NCBI RefSeq assembly: GCF_009711185.1
Contig: NZ_WMIF01000026.1
Location: forward strand, 1 to 51,929
Length of the DNA: 51,929 nt
DNA from: Paracoccus limosus
GTDB taxonomy: Bacteria; Pseudomonadota; Alphaproteobacteria; Rhodobacterales; Rhodobacteraceae
Direction: 5' to 3'
Shown here: positions 26,734-35,222 of the stretch, in pieces
Numbering within the stretch: the first letter of the stretch is position 1
Layout: each line of letters begins with the position of its first letter
Translations under genes and position numbers: made by a program
Notes under the pieces: generated by a model
Databases searched by the model: none
What the model was told of the DNA's origin: nothing
What the model saw: only the letters and a program-made list of their open reading frames with translations

Positions 26734-27738
26734 ATGCGTAGCCCTTCACCTTCTTCGTCCCGCAACGGTAAGGCTGACCAGCTTATCGACATCTTTGAGC
26801 GCGAGATGGAGGTCGAATACCGGGGCGAGCGTTATCGTGTCCGTGACAATGGTTCCGCGCATCGCCTGCCCCAGAAACGGCAGAAGACCAGACCACTTGA
26901 TGACCAATGGACGTTTGGGCGGCAGGGGTTGTCGACCGGCTACATGTATCTGAGTGGCGTGCCCGTCCATCGGATTGTCTGCGTGGCATTTCACGGCGAG
27001 CCACCCACTGATCGACATGTCGTTGATCACATCGACACAAACAGGGCGAACAACCGACCGGAAAACCTGCGGTGGGTCACCCGCCTGGAGAACGTTCTAC
27101 TCAACGAAATCTCGGCACGGCGCATTGAACTGGTCTACGGCTCGATTGAAGCCTTCTTCGCCGACCCAAGCCAGGTTCAGACCGACAAGGCGTTTCCCGA
27201 CATATCCTGGATGCGCACCTTGTCGAAGGACGAGGCAGCAGCCGCAAAAGCACATTTGCAGGAATGGGCGAAGAGTGGCGCTGTCCCAAGCGGCGGCGCG
27301 CTGGGCGAGTGGCTGTATGGGACAAGAGATCGGGCGAGCTATGAACCGCCACCGGCGGAATATGAATCACTGACGCCGTCCGTCGTGCAGGTCAAATGGA
27401 AGGTGCCGACGGAGTTCCCGCTCTGCCCGGAAGCTGTGACCGAAGACGCGCTCCAACGCTACGCGGAAAACCTGAAGTTCGGTCGTGTTTTCGCGCGAAA
27501 CCATCTCTACCAGAGCTTGGTCGTCCAACATGGCATGACCGAGGACAGTCTCGTGGTCATTACACACGATCCAAGCGACAATGCGATCAAGGACTGGGCG
27601 GTCGCGCATGTCGGTGTCCGCGGCGAATTCTTCTACCACCGCAGCGAGCACCAGTATTTTACACTTCAGGGGGCCCTCAAAGCCTTCTGTGAACTGACGG
27701 GTGAGAGTTACGACGACTGCATGGACGACTACTGCTGA
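26734..27738 (+). CDS. HNH endonuclease, homing type
   Basis: 334 aa from ATG 26734, which has GGAG six bases upstream; earlier in-frame starts at 26650 and 26656 overlap nothing useful. Residues about 70-120 carry the HNH_3-like pattern VHRIVCVAFHGEPP...VDHIDTNRANNRPENLRWVT. An N-terminal NUMOD-like strand (YRGERYRVRDNGSAHRL) precedes it. About 200 C-terminal residues are unrecognised. Such enzymes are free-standing homing nucleases common in phages. It lies 100 bp after the deleted methyltransferase, so its mobility or cutting may have caused the deletion. GC content is slightly lower than in neighbouring genes. Confidence 0.8.
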   Translation: MRSPSPSSSRNGKADQLIDIFEREMEVEYRGERYRVRDNGSAHRLPQKRQKTRPLDDQWTFGRQGLSTGYMYLSGVPVHRIVCVAFHGEPPTDRHVVDHIDTNRANNRPENLRWVTRLENVLLNEISARRIELVYGSIEAFFADPSQVQTDKAFPDISWMRTLSKDEAAAAKAHLQEWAKSGAVPSGGALGEWLYGTRDRASYEPPPAEYESLTPSVVQVKWKVPTEFPLCPEAVTEDALQRYAENLKFGRVFARNHLYQSLVVQHGMTEDSLVVITHDPSDNAIKDWAVAHVGVRGEFFYHRSEHQYFTLQGALKAFCELTGESYDDCMDDYC

Positions 27739-27751
27739 ACGACCTGCTACT

Positions 27752-28312
27752 TCAGGGGAGCCGGTAAACCGTCCCCCTGCCCTCGACCTTCTCGGCAGCG
27801 ACGGGCAGGCCCAACTTCTTCTTCAAAGCGCCAGAGATCGAGCCCCGGACAGTATGAGCCTGCCACGAAGTGGCCTCGACCATCTCAGCCACCGTCGCCC
27901 CCTCGGGACGCTGCAGCATCGCGATGATCCGCGCCTGCTTGGTGCCCGCGCGGATGGCGACGGGTTTCAGGGTGGCGGTGCCGTCGGGCGTCCGCTCCGC
28001 CTGCGGACTCGGCTTCGCCTTCCGCGCGCTAGCGACGGCGCTGGCCACCAGCGGCTCGATGCCGATGGCGTCCAGCCCTGCCTCGGTGGCAATCAGCGTC
28101 GTGCCGTGACCATCCCCAGTCTCGCGCCACAGAGGTTCACGGCGAGTCAGATTTGCTTCCACTTCCTCGAGCCAACCACGGACGATCATCTTTCTGACGA
28201 CCATCTTCGCGGCGGCGCCGGCCAGCCCCTCGGGCAACGGCACGGCGAGGTTACCTGGCCGCGTGGCGGCGCGGGAAAGGATCAGGGATTGGGTGTCAGA
28301 CGGGGTGATCAT
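27752..28312 (-). CDS. DUF3489 domain protein
   Basis: 186 aa. The C-terminal 70 residues are a clear DUF3489 domain (TKQARIIAMLQRPEGATVAEMVEAT...HTVRGSISGALKKKLGL...EKVEGRGTVYRL), a winged-helix-like fold common in alphaproteobacterial phages and mobile elements. The first half is unrecognised. ATG 28312 follows GGAGGG and is preferred to a start nine codons earlier. It is convergent with the HNH gene and divergent from the terminase fragment. Probably a small DNA-binding regulator; function not established. Confidence 0.85.
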   Translation of the reverse strand: MITPSDTQSLILSRAATRPGNLAVPLPEGLAGAAAKMVVRKMIVRGWLEEVEANLTRREPLWRETGDGHGTTLIATEAGLDAIGIEPLVASAVASARKAKPSPQAERTPDGTATLKPVAIRAGTKQARIIAMLQRPEGATVAEMVEATSWQAHTVRGSISGALKKKLGLPVAAEKVEGRGTVYRLP

Positions 28313-28428
28313 GGGGGTCCCTCCGGGGCCGAGTTGCATCGTTTCCTTGCGATCAGACTCGCTCTGTCGCGCCCTCCAATCAACTCAATACCAAGCGATA
28401 TCATCGCCTTGATCGGAACATCCGCGCC

Positions 28429-28752
28429 ATGAAGGGCATGAGCGAACGCGAGTACGCGGCCCATTCCGGCCTCTCCCGCGGCGGGGTGCAGAAGGCGCGC
28501 AAGAACGGCCGGCTGGTCGTTTACGACGACGGTTCGATCAATGCCTCGGCCTCGGATCTGCGACGGGCGGAGATGACCGACCCGGACCAGCAGCGCCGGT
28601 CTCTTGGCGGTGACACCCTCGCCAGCGGTCCGGGCGAGACCACGTCCTATATCAAGGCGCGCACCGCGCTGACGGTCTATGCGGCGCATGGGCCGGACTC
28701 TAATCGCAGATGGAGGAAAAATCCCGAGGCAGGTCAGCAAGATTCAGCGTGA
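28429..28752 (+). pseudogene. Terminase small subunit-like gene, truncated
   Basis: The first 85 codons read like the N-terminal HTH of phage DNA-packaging proteins (MSEREYAAHSGLSRGGVQKARKNGRL, YDDGSINASASDLRRA, SYIKARTALTVYAA). After about 28690 the sequence becomes unrelated (GPDSNRRWRKNP) and stops at 28752. The normal continuation and the large terminase, portal and head genes are absent. This is the left broken edge of the prophage frame. Confidence 0.6.
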
Positions 28753-28837
28753 GGATCTTGCCCGCGATCAGCAAGACAGCCGCGAGATTGAACGAAAGGA
28801 AAGGGTGTATTGAGAAGGTTTCCACGAAATCCAGCAG

Positions 28838-28873
28838 CCAAAGCGTAATCAACACAAGTTGATTACGCTTTGG
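28838..28873. terminator. 16-bp perfect inverted repeat
   Basis: CCAAAGCGTAATCAAC and its exact complement flank a 4-nt loop. It lies 69 bp past the phaB stop. It lacks a clear T run on either strand, so it may be a Rho-dependent or processing hairpin, or a protein site. Confidence 0.5.
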
Positions 28874-28941
28874 CTCGTATCTTTCCGTGGGTCAAGGCCG
28901 TCCGGCAATCACATAGCCTGAAAAGGTTGTGGCAGGGTCAC

Positions 28942-29676
28942 TCAAACAAAAAACTGGCCACCATTGGCAGTGATGGTCGAGCCAGTGATGAAGCCCGCCT
29001 CATCCGAGGCAAGGAAAGTGACACAGCGGGCAATCTCTTCAGGCTCCCCAAGACGACCCACCGGGATTTGCGGCAGAATGCGGTCTGTCAGCACCTTTTC
29101 GTCCATGGCGCGGACCATCTCGGTGCCAATATAGCCGGGGCAGATCGCATTGACCGTAATGCCCGCCCGAGCGCCTTCCTGCGCGAGAGCTTTGGTCAAG
29201 CCCAGATCACCGGCCTTGGCTGCGGAATAGTTGACCTGGCCGGCCTGACCTTTTTGACCATTGATGGAGGAAATGGTGATGATACGGCCGAATTTGCGTT
29301 CTCGCATACCCGGCCAGAGCGGATGGGTCATGTTGAATACGCCCGAAAGATTGGTGTCGATCACCTCGCGCCACTGTTCGGGCGTCATCTTATGGAACAT
29401 AGCGTCACGGGTGATGCCTGCGTTATTCACCAATATCTCAACTGGGCCATATTGGGCTTCCACACGTTTTACGCCTTCGGCGCAGGCGTTGTAGTCTGCC
29501 ACCGACCATTTGACTGCGGGGATGCCACTCGCGATGGTAAAGGCCTCGGCTGCCGCGTCGTTTCCAGCGTAATTGGCAATGACCCTGTAGCCAGCCGCTT
29601 TCAGCGCAATCGAGATCGCGGCTCCAATACCGCGCGTTCCACCCGTGACCAATGCAACTCTGCTCATCTTCTTCAT
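28942..29676 (-). CDS. phaB: Acetoacetyl-CoA reductase PhaB
   Basis: 244 aa NADPH-dependent short-chain dehydrogenase that reduces acetoacetyl-CoA to (R)-3-hydroxybutyryl-CoA, the PHB monomer. It has TGGTRGIG for the nucleotide, NNAGITRDAMFHKM, the Ser-Tyr-Lys triad (ISSINGQKGQAGQVNYSAAKAG) and the C-terminal ITGSTITANGGQFFV typical of PhaB. The second Met (MSRVALV, 29667) is an equally likely start. Last gene of the phaC operon, 14 bp after fabI. Its link with a PHA synthase supports a role in polymer formation. Confidence 0.93.
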   Translation of the reverse strand: MKKMSRVALVTGGTRGIGAAISIALKAAGYRVIANYAGNDAAAEAFTIASGIPAVKWSVADYNACAEGVKRVEAQYGPVEILVNNAGITRDAMFHKMTPEQWREVIDTNLSGVFNMTHPLWPGMRERKFGRIITISSINGQKGQAGQVNYSAAKAGDLGLTKALAQEGARAGITVNAICPGYIGTEMVRAMDEKVLTDRILPQIPVGRLGEPEEIARCVTFLASDEAGFITGSTITANGGQFFV

Positions 29677-29690
29677 CCTGTCTGCGACCC

Positions 29691-30455
29691 TCAGGCCGTG
29701 GTGTGAAATCCGTTATCGGCATAGATCACCGATCCGCTCATCGGACTCGCGGCCTCGGTGGCCAGAAACGCCGCCAGCGCGCCGATCTCTTCGATACTCA
29801 CCAGTTTGCCGGAAGGCGTGCGTGCGCGAACCTCATCCATCAGCACATCGAACCGCTCGATCCCCGAGGCGGCGCGGGTCTTGACCGGACCGGTCGACAG
29901 CGAAAAGGCCCGGATCCCTTCGCCCGCGAGATCGGCCGCTGCATAGCGGACCGAAGCCTCCAGTGCGGCCTTCACCGGACCCATGAGGTTGTAATTCTCC
30001 ACCACCCGATCTGCGCCGTAAAAGCTGACGGTGATCAACGAACCACCCGCCTGCATCAAAGGCCGTGCCAGCCGCGCCATACGCAGGAAGGAATGGCAGG
30101 AGACATCCATTGCGGTCGCGAAACCTTCGGCCGAGGCGTTGACAACGCTGGTATGCAGATCTTCACGTGGGGCAAAGGCGATGGCATGAAGCAGGAAATC
30201 AAGCCGCCCCCATTCAGTGGTGATGCGGTCAAACACGGCTTCCAGCTGACCCGGTTCGCGCACATCACAGGAAAGCAGCAGCGGCGCACCCACCTCCTGC
30301 GCCACGGGCGCGACCCAGGGCCGGGCCTTTTCATTGAGACAGGTCAGCGCCAGCTCCGCCCCTGCAGCACGAAAGGCTCTGGCGCAACCGGCGGCGATGC
30401 TGGCCTCATTCGCCACACCGACTACGAGACCGCGTTTGCCGTTCAGATCAATCAT
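29691..30455 (-). CDS. fabI: Enoyl-ACP reductase FabI-type
   Basis: 254 aa. Opens NGKRGLVVGVANEASIAAGCA, the altered nucleotide motif of FabI. It has CDVREPGQLEAVF, LLHAIAFAPREDL, and the FabI catalytic Tyr/Lys in YNLMGPVKAALE. The family reduces the enoyl-ACP double bond in fatty-acid synthesis. Its start overlaps the ackA stop by 4 bp. FabI-like genes linked to ack, pta and PHA genes occur in other alphaproteobacteria, where the real substrate may be an enoyl-CoA; that is inference. Probably not the housekeeping copy, which would lie elsewhere. Confidence 0.88.
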   Translation of the reverse strand: MIDLNGKRGLVVGVANEASIAAGCARAFRAAGAELALTCLNEKARPWVAPVAQEVGAPLLLSCDVREPGQLEAVFDRITTEWGRLDFLLHAIAFAPREDLHTSVVNASAEGFATAMDVSCHSFLRMARLARPLMQAGGSLITVSFYGADRVVENYNLMGPVKAALEASVRYAAADLAGEGIRAFSLSTGPVKTRAASGIERFDVLMDEVRARTPSGKLVSIEEIGALAAFLATEAASPMSGSVIYADNGFHTTA

Positions 30456-31621
30456 ATCGCCGTTCCTTCGCTGATGGCCTCGCGTGCGATGATGATTTCC
30501 TCATCGGTCGGAATGATGAGGAGTTTCACCCGGCTGCTGGCGGTGCTTATGCAGCGCCGCCCCGCTTCATTGGCCTTCGGGTCAAGCTCTGTCCCAAGCC
30601 AGGCCAGCCGCGCGGCGACACGGGCGCGGATGCCGTGCTGGTGCTCGCCGATCCCTGCGGTGAAGATCAGCGCGTCGATCCCGCCCATGCTGGTCGCCAG
30701 CCGTGCGACCTCGCCCGCGATACGCAGGCAAAAGAGGTCGATCGCCTCCGCCGCCTCCGGGCGCGGGCTGGCCATCAGCTCGCGGCTGTCAGCCTCGAAC
30801 CCCGACACGCCGAGAAGGCCGCTTTCACGGTAGAGCATGGTCTCGACCTGTTTCAGGCTTTGGCCCATTTCGCCCATCAGGTGCAGGATCACGCCCGGAT
30901 CCAGCGCACCGGACCGCGTCGCCATAGGGATGCCATCCAGCGTTGAAAACCCCATTGAGCTGTCGATACTGATGCCGCCATGAATGGCGCAGAGGCTCGC
31001 GCCGCTGCCCAAATGCGCTGCGACCACCTTTGCATCGGGGACCAGATCGCCCAGTTGACCGGCGATGTAGCGGTAGGACAGCCCGTGAAAACCGTAGCGC
31101 TTGATCCCCTGATCATAAAGTGCGCGCGGGATAGCAAAACGGCGCATCAGGGGCGGGTTGCTCGCATGAAATGCGGTGTCGAAAGAGGCGGTCTGCGGCA
31201 CGTCCGGGTAGAGCGCCCGCATTGCCCGGATCAGCGCAAGGCTTTGCGGTTGATGCAGTGGCGCGAGCCGCGCCAGAGTGTCGATCTGCGCAATCACCTG
31301 ATCGGTGATCCGCGCCGGGCCTGTGAATACATCGCCGCCATGCACCACGCGGTGGCCGATCACCGCGAGTCGCGACAGATCAAACTGCCCGGCCAGCCAG
31401 GCAAAAGCCTGGTTCAGAACCGCCGTCAGATCGCCGGGATCAGCGGTGATCGTGCCAGACAGGGCCTCATCCTCCCGTTTCAGGCGGATCGCAAAAGGCT
31501 CATCACGGAAGTCGATCACGCCCGAGGCAAGCGGGCGGGGCCCGGCAATCTCCAGTGCATAAAAGCCGAGCTTGATGGTCGAAGAGCCGGCATTGAAGGT
31601 CAGGATCAGATCGCGCGTCAC
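30452..31621 (-). CDS. ackA: Acetate kinase AckA
   Basis: 389 aa, typical length. Interconverts acetyl-phosphate + ADP and acetate + ATP. Signatures: LTFNAGSSTIKLG at the N-terminus, GHRVVHGGDVFTGP, FDTAFHAS, RYGFHGLSYRYIA, VAAHLGSGASLCA, GFSTLDGIPMATRSGALDPG and FTAGIGEH. It overlaps the maoC/pta gene by 4 bp on one side and fabI by 4 bp on the other. With the phosphotransacetylase domain upstream it forms a complete acetyl-CoA to acetate route, apparently controlled by oxygen together with PHA synthesis. Confidence 0.95.
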   Translation of the reverse strand: MTRDLILTFNAGSSTIKLGFYALEIAGPRPLASGVIDFRDEPFAIRLKREDEALSGTITADPGDLTAVLNQAFAWLAGQFDLSRLAVIGHRVVHGGDVFTGPARITDQVIAQIDTLARLAPLHQPQSLALIRAMRALYPDVPQTASFDTAFHASNPPLMRRFAIPRALYDQGIKRYGFHGLSYRYIAGQLGDLVPDAKVVAAHLGSGASLCAIHGGISIDSSMGFSTLDGIPMATRSGALDPGVILHLMGEMGQSLKQVETMLYRESGLLGVSGFEADSRELMASPRPEAAEAIDLFCLRIAGEVARLATSMGGIDALIFTAGIGEHQHGIRARVAARLAWLGTELDPKANEAGRRCISTASSRVKLLIIPTDEEIIIAREAISEGTAI

Positions 31622-33024
31622 GCCTTCACCTCCGCCTTGCGGATCGCAACCAGCTTTGCCAGCGCGGCCGAGGCGATGCGGGCCGACAAGGGATCGGCGC
31701 GACTGGTCAGCACGATCGGCACCCGCGCGCCCAGCACCAGTCCCGCCGCCGTGGCACCTGCGAAATAGATCAGCTGCTTGGCGAGCATATTCCCGGCCTC
31801 AAGATCCGGCACCAGCAGGATATCGGCCTCTCCCGCCACTTGCGAGATGATGCCCTTGGTCGCTGCCGCCTCGGGGCTGATCGCATTGTCAAAGGCCAGC
31901 GGCCCATCGACCAGTGCGCCGGTGATCTGGCCACGCGCCGCCATCACCGTCAGCGCGGCGGCATCCAGCGTTGCGGGCATCATCGGGTTCACCGTCTCGA
32001 CCGCCGCCAGCACCGCGACCTTCGGCTGCTTGCGCCCGAGTAGCCGCATCAGATCGACCGCATTCTGGCAGATGTCGCGCTTGTGCTCCAGGGTCGGCGC
32101 GATGTTGATCGCGGCATCGGTCACGATCACCGGCTTGCCATAGGCGGGCACATCCATCGCATAGACATGGCTGATGCGGCGCCCGGTGCGTAAACCCCCG
32201 GTTTTCGATACCACCGCTGCCAGGAGCTCATCCGAATGCAGGCTGCCTTTCACCAGCACCTGAACCTCACCGCAGGCCGCGAGTTCCACCGCCCGCGCCG
32301 CCGCCGCATGGCTGTGTTCGGTCTCCTCGATCTGGAAGCCATCGAGCGAGACTCCGGCCTCGGCCGCCGCTGCACGGATCTTTGCGGCGGGGCCAATCAG
32401 GATCGGATCAAGCAAACCCTCGTCGCGGACCTCAACCGCCCCCAGGATCGCGGATTTCGAACAGGGATGCACCACCGCCGCCCTGACCGGCGGCAGCGCG
32501 CGGGCCTCTTCGACAAAGCCCTGCCAGCGCCCTTTCGGCAAGATCACCGCCTCGGGGAGGTTTCCTGGTACCCAGGTCAGTTGCTCAAGCGGTGCCAGCA
32601 CCAGCGCCTCGCCCGAAAGCACCACCTCGCCCAGTTGATTGCGGGCGGTGGTCGCAAGGCGGACACGGTTCTTGCCTTCGATCAACTCGATCACTTCAAC
32701 CTCGGCAGTCACGGTGTCGCCGGGAGAGACCGGCTTTTGAAAGCGAACCTGCTGGTCTAGATAGATAGTTCCCGGCCCGGGCAGGCGGGTGCCCAGCACC
32801 GCCGAGATCAGTGCCGCTGTCCACATGCCATGGATCACCACATGGCCAAAAGGCCCATGCGCGGCGAAGTTGGCATCCAGATGGGCTGGGTTCGCATCGC
32901 CGGAAACGGCGGCGAACAGCTCGATATCCTCGGGGCCGACATGACGGCTGAGACTGGCGTGGTCGCCGATTTTCATCTGATGAAACAGGTGGTTGGTGAG
33001 GCTCTGGGCAGGGGCGTTCATCAT
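31618..33024 (-). CDS. Bifunctional MaoC-like hydratase / phosphate acetyltransferase
   Basis: About 468 aa. Residues 1-150 are a MaoC hot-dog hydratase domain (AAVSGDANPAHLDANFAAHGPFGHVVIHGMW, with the D-x-N-P-x-H active site). Residues 170-468 are a phosphotransacetylase domain (VHPCSKSAILGAVEVR, VKGSLHSDELLAAV, RRISHVYAMDVP, ITDAAINIAP-like strand, PTLEHKRDICQNAV). It starts at the tandem ATGs 33024/33021 behind AAGGTGAT and directly abuts phaC. The hydratase half can feed (R)-3-hydroxyacyl-CoA from enoyl-CoA into the polymerase, and the Pta half makes acetyl-phosphate for AckA. An in-frame extension to 33264 lies inside phaC and was rejected. Confidence 0.92.
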   Translation of the reverse strand: MMNAPAQSLTNHLFHQMKIGDHASLSRHVGPEDIELFAAVSGDANPAHLDANFAAHGPFGHVVIHGMWTAALISAVLGTRLPGPGTIYLDQQVRFQKPVSPGDTVTAEVEVIELIEGKNRVRLATTARNQLGEVVLSGEALVLAPLEQLTWVPGNLPEAVILPKGRWQGFVEEARALPPVRAAVVHPCSKSAILGAVEVRDEGLLDPILIGPAAKIRAAAAEAGVSLDGFQIEETEHSHAAAARAVELAACGEVQVLVKGSLHSDELLAAVVSKTGGLRTGRRISHVYAMDVPAYGKPVIVTDAAINIAPTLEHKRDICQNAVDLMRLLGRKQPKVAVLAAVETVNPMMPATLDAAALTVMAARGQITGALVDGPLAFDNAISPEAAATKGIISQVAGEADILLVPDLEAGNMLAKQLIYFAGATAAGLVLGARVPIVLTSRADPLSARIASAALAKLVAIRKAEVKA

Positions 33025-33025
33025 A

Positions 33026-34792
33026 TCACCTTTGAAAGACGTAAGTGCCGGGTGCATCTTCCAGCGCCTTTCCCATGGCGGGCGGCGCGGCGGGTGCAGA
33101 GGAATGCGCGGCCAGCCAGGCCTGCCACGGTGTCCACCAGGAGCCCTCCGTTGTGGAGTTGGCGTCAGCCCAGGTTTCCGGCGGCAAAAGTGCATCCCCA
33201 TGGGTTCGGGTGGCCAGCCGGTAACGGCGGCGCGGATGGCCGGGTGGCGAGACGATGCCGGCATTATGTCCGCCCGATGTCAGCGCGAAGGTCACATCGC
33301 AATCAGTAAACTGGTGGATCTTATAGACCGATTTCCACGGTGCGACGTGATCGCGTTCGGTTCCGACCGCAAAAGCCGGTACGCGGATATTCTGCAGCAG
33401 CACCGTCTTGCCCCCCGCAGCGAAACGGCCTGAGGAAAGCTCGTTCTCGAGATAAAGCTTACGCAGATACTCGGCATGCATGCGGTAAGGCATGCGGGTG
33501 CTGTCGGCGTTCCAGGCCATGAGATCATTCATCGCCGTCCGCTCGCCCATCAGGTAATCATGCACCATCCGCGACCAGATGAGGTCATTCGACCGCAACA
33601 GTTGAAACGCCCCGGCCATCTGATCGGCGGAAAGATAACCCCGGTTCCACATCATGCTTTCAAGGAAATGTAGCTGGCTCGGATCGATGAACAGCGCAAG
33701 TTCCCCAGGCTCGGTGAAATCCACCTGAGCGGCGAGCAGCGTCAGCGAGGCGAGGCGGTCATCGCCCTCGCCGGCCATCGCGGCTGCCGCAATCGACAAG
33801 AGCGTGCCGCCCAGGCAGTAGCCGGTGGCATGGATCTTCTGGTCGGGCACCAGGCGGCTGATTTCATCCAGCGCTGCCATCGTCCCTTGTAGCCGGTAAT
33901 CTTCCAACGTCAGATCACGGTCTTCCGCGCCGGGATTGCGCCAAGAGATCGCAAAAACCGTATGGCCCTGGGCCACCAGCCAGCGGATCAGGGAATTCTC
34001 GGGGCTCAGGTCGAGGATGTAATATTTCATGATCCAGGCCGGGATGATCAGTACCGGCTCAGGATGCACGGTTTCGGTCACGGGCGCGTATTGGATCAGC
34101 TCGATCAGATGATTGCGGAAGATCACCTTGCCCGGCGTCACCGCCACATCGCGGCCCGGCGTAAAAGCTTCGACCCCTTCGGGCGGTTCCTGACTGATCT
34201 GGCGGGTCGCGTCCTGCAGCCAGTTCTGCCAGCCCTTCACCAGGTTCATGCCGCCCGTGGACCAGGTCCGTGCCAATACTTCGGGATTGGTGAATGGGTT
34301 GTTCGAGGGGGAAAACACGTCGAGCATCTGCTTCGCGGCAAAGGACACCACATCCTCGTGGTGTTTCGTGACGCCGGGTACCTCATGGGTGACGTTATGC
34401 AGCCATTGCTGTTGCAGCAGAAATGCCTGCGACATCCAGCTGAATGGCGGTTTTGCCCAGGCTTCATCTGCGAAACGGCGGTCCCCGGGCAAAGGCGTGA
34501 TGACCGGGACGGCCTCTGGGTCCATCGCGGAAGACATGAGATGCGCCAACAGACGCTGCCATTTGCGCCCCGCCTTGACGCCGAGTTCCATCCGTTTGCC
34601 AGGTGCCTGGGCCAGATGAAAGATCCAGTCCGACCAGGCCAGCATCAACGAGCCCGGCGAGATGCCGCCGCTCAGTTGGGCTGAAAGCGCCTCGCGGATG
34701 CGATCAACCGCGTGAAAGGCCTCAATCCCAAGGTTTTCACCGGCCTGGGCCGGGGAAGCACCCGGTAGGTCTGATTTCGGCGGAAGTGCCAT
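33026..34792 (-). CDS. phaC: Poly-3-hydroxyalkanoate synthase PhaC (class I)
   Basis: 588 aa, the class I size. Polymerises hydroxyacyl-CoA on the surface of cytoplasmic granules. The lipase-like box GYCLGG (324-329) holds the catalytic Cys326. The conserved Asp is in TERDHVAPW and the His in GGHNAGIV. The N-terminal PhaC_N region (LLQQQWLHNVTHEVPGV, FTNPEVLART) is complete. GGAG precedes ATG 34792 by eight bases. It is first in the operon phaC - maoC/pta - ackA - fabI - phaB. A perfect FNR-type site 52 bp upstream suggests activation under low oxygen. No phaP, phaR or phaA is nearby, so this is probably a secondary PHA locus. Confidence 0.95.
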   Translation of the reverse strand: MALPPKSDLPGASPAQAGENLGIEAFHAVDRIREALSAQLSGGISPGSLMLAWSDWIFHLAQAPGKRMELGVKAGRKWQRLLAHLMSSAMDPEAVPVITPLPGDRRFADEAWAKPPFSWMSQAFLLQQQWLHNVTHEVPGVTKHHEDVVSFAAKQMLDVFSPSNNPFTNPEVLARTWSTGGMNLVKGWQNWLQDATRQISQEPPEGVEAFTPGRDVAVTPGKVIFRNHLIELIQYAPVTETVHPEPVLIIPAWIMKYYILDLSPENSLIRWLVAQGHTVFAISWRNPGAEDRDLTLEDYRLQGTMAALDEISRLVPDQKIHATGYCLGGTLLSIAAAAMAGEGDDRLASLTLLAAQVDFTEPGELALFIDPSQLHFLESMMWNRGYLSADQMAGAFQLLRSNDLIWSRMVHDYLMGERTAMNDLMAWNADSTRMPYRMHAEYLRKLYLENELSSGRFAAGGKTVLLQNIRVPAFAVGTERDHVAPWKSVYKIHQFTDCDVTFALTSGGHNAGIVSPPGHPRRRYRLATRTHGDALLPPETWADANSTTEGSWWTPWQAWLAAHSSAPAAPPAMGKALEDAPGTYVFQR

Positions 34793-34843
34793 GCCGCGTC
34801 TCCACTTTGTTGTGTGAGGCTAACACATGATGATCAACGTGCG

Positions 34844-34857
34844 TTGATCGAGATCAA
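34844..34857 (-). promoter_or_regulatory. FNR/FixK-type binding site upstream of phaC
   Basis: TTGATCGAGATCAA is a perfect TTGAT-N4-ATCAA FNR consensus. Its centre is 58 bp before the phaC ATG, so a start about 17 bp upstream of the ATG would put the box at -41.5, the classic activating position. An overlapping perfect palindrome (GATCAACG-TG-CGTTGATC) at 34832-34849 may be a second operator. Confidence 0.75.
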
Positions 34858-34922
34858 TAAATGTGAGGTTTGTTTTTCGCGCGTTCATTGTGTGCAAGTC
34901 CTTATCCAGGAGGCAAAGAAAA

Positions 34923-35054
34923 ATGAGCTGTCAAGCCACTGAAATAACCGCCGCAGGTCCGACAAGGGATCCGCTGAACCTGCTCCGGCAGATGCCTGAC
35001 GCTGTGAGAAAAAACGCGCACCTCACCCCCCCGGATATGATAGGAGAGTTTTAG
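34923..35054 (+). CDS. Small protein, 43 aa, function unknown
   Basis: ATG 34923 has AGGAGG nine bases upstream (34908-34913). The frame runs MSCQATEITAAG... to GEF and stops at 35054. No family recognised. It is divergent from phaC with the FNR site between them, so it may share anaerobic control. The good ribosome site is the main support. Confidence 0.4.
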   Translation: MSCQATEITAAGPTRDPLNLLRQMPDAVRKNAHLTPPDMIGEF

Positions 35055-35222
35055 CCTCTTCCCCGAGACCGTCGATGAACAGACAAGGCTTTTTTCACTT
35101 TCTCGCCATCGCCAATTCCCGGCTCGCGGCGTCGGCCATTATGAACGATTACTTGCGAAACAGCACGGAGTGAGGCTATGTGGCCATGGCCTGACTTCTG
35201 ATGCTCAAGTCTGTCTGACATG

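Noticed and set aside
28429..28752. Intact small phage protein
   Set aside because: The first 85 codons match packaging-protein style, but the tail after about 28690 is unrelated and the expected partner genes are missing.
33025..33264. N-terminal extension of the MaoC/Pta gene
   Set aside because: It lies inside phaC, has no ribosome site, and the MaoC domain begins right after the tandem ATGs at 33021-33024.
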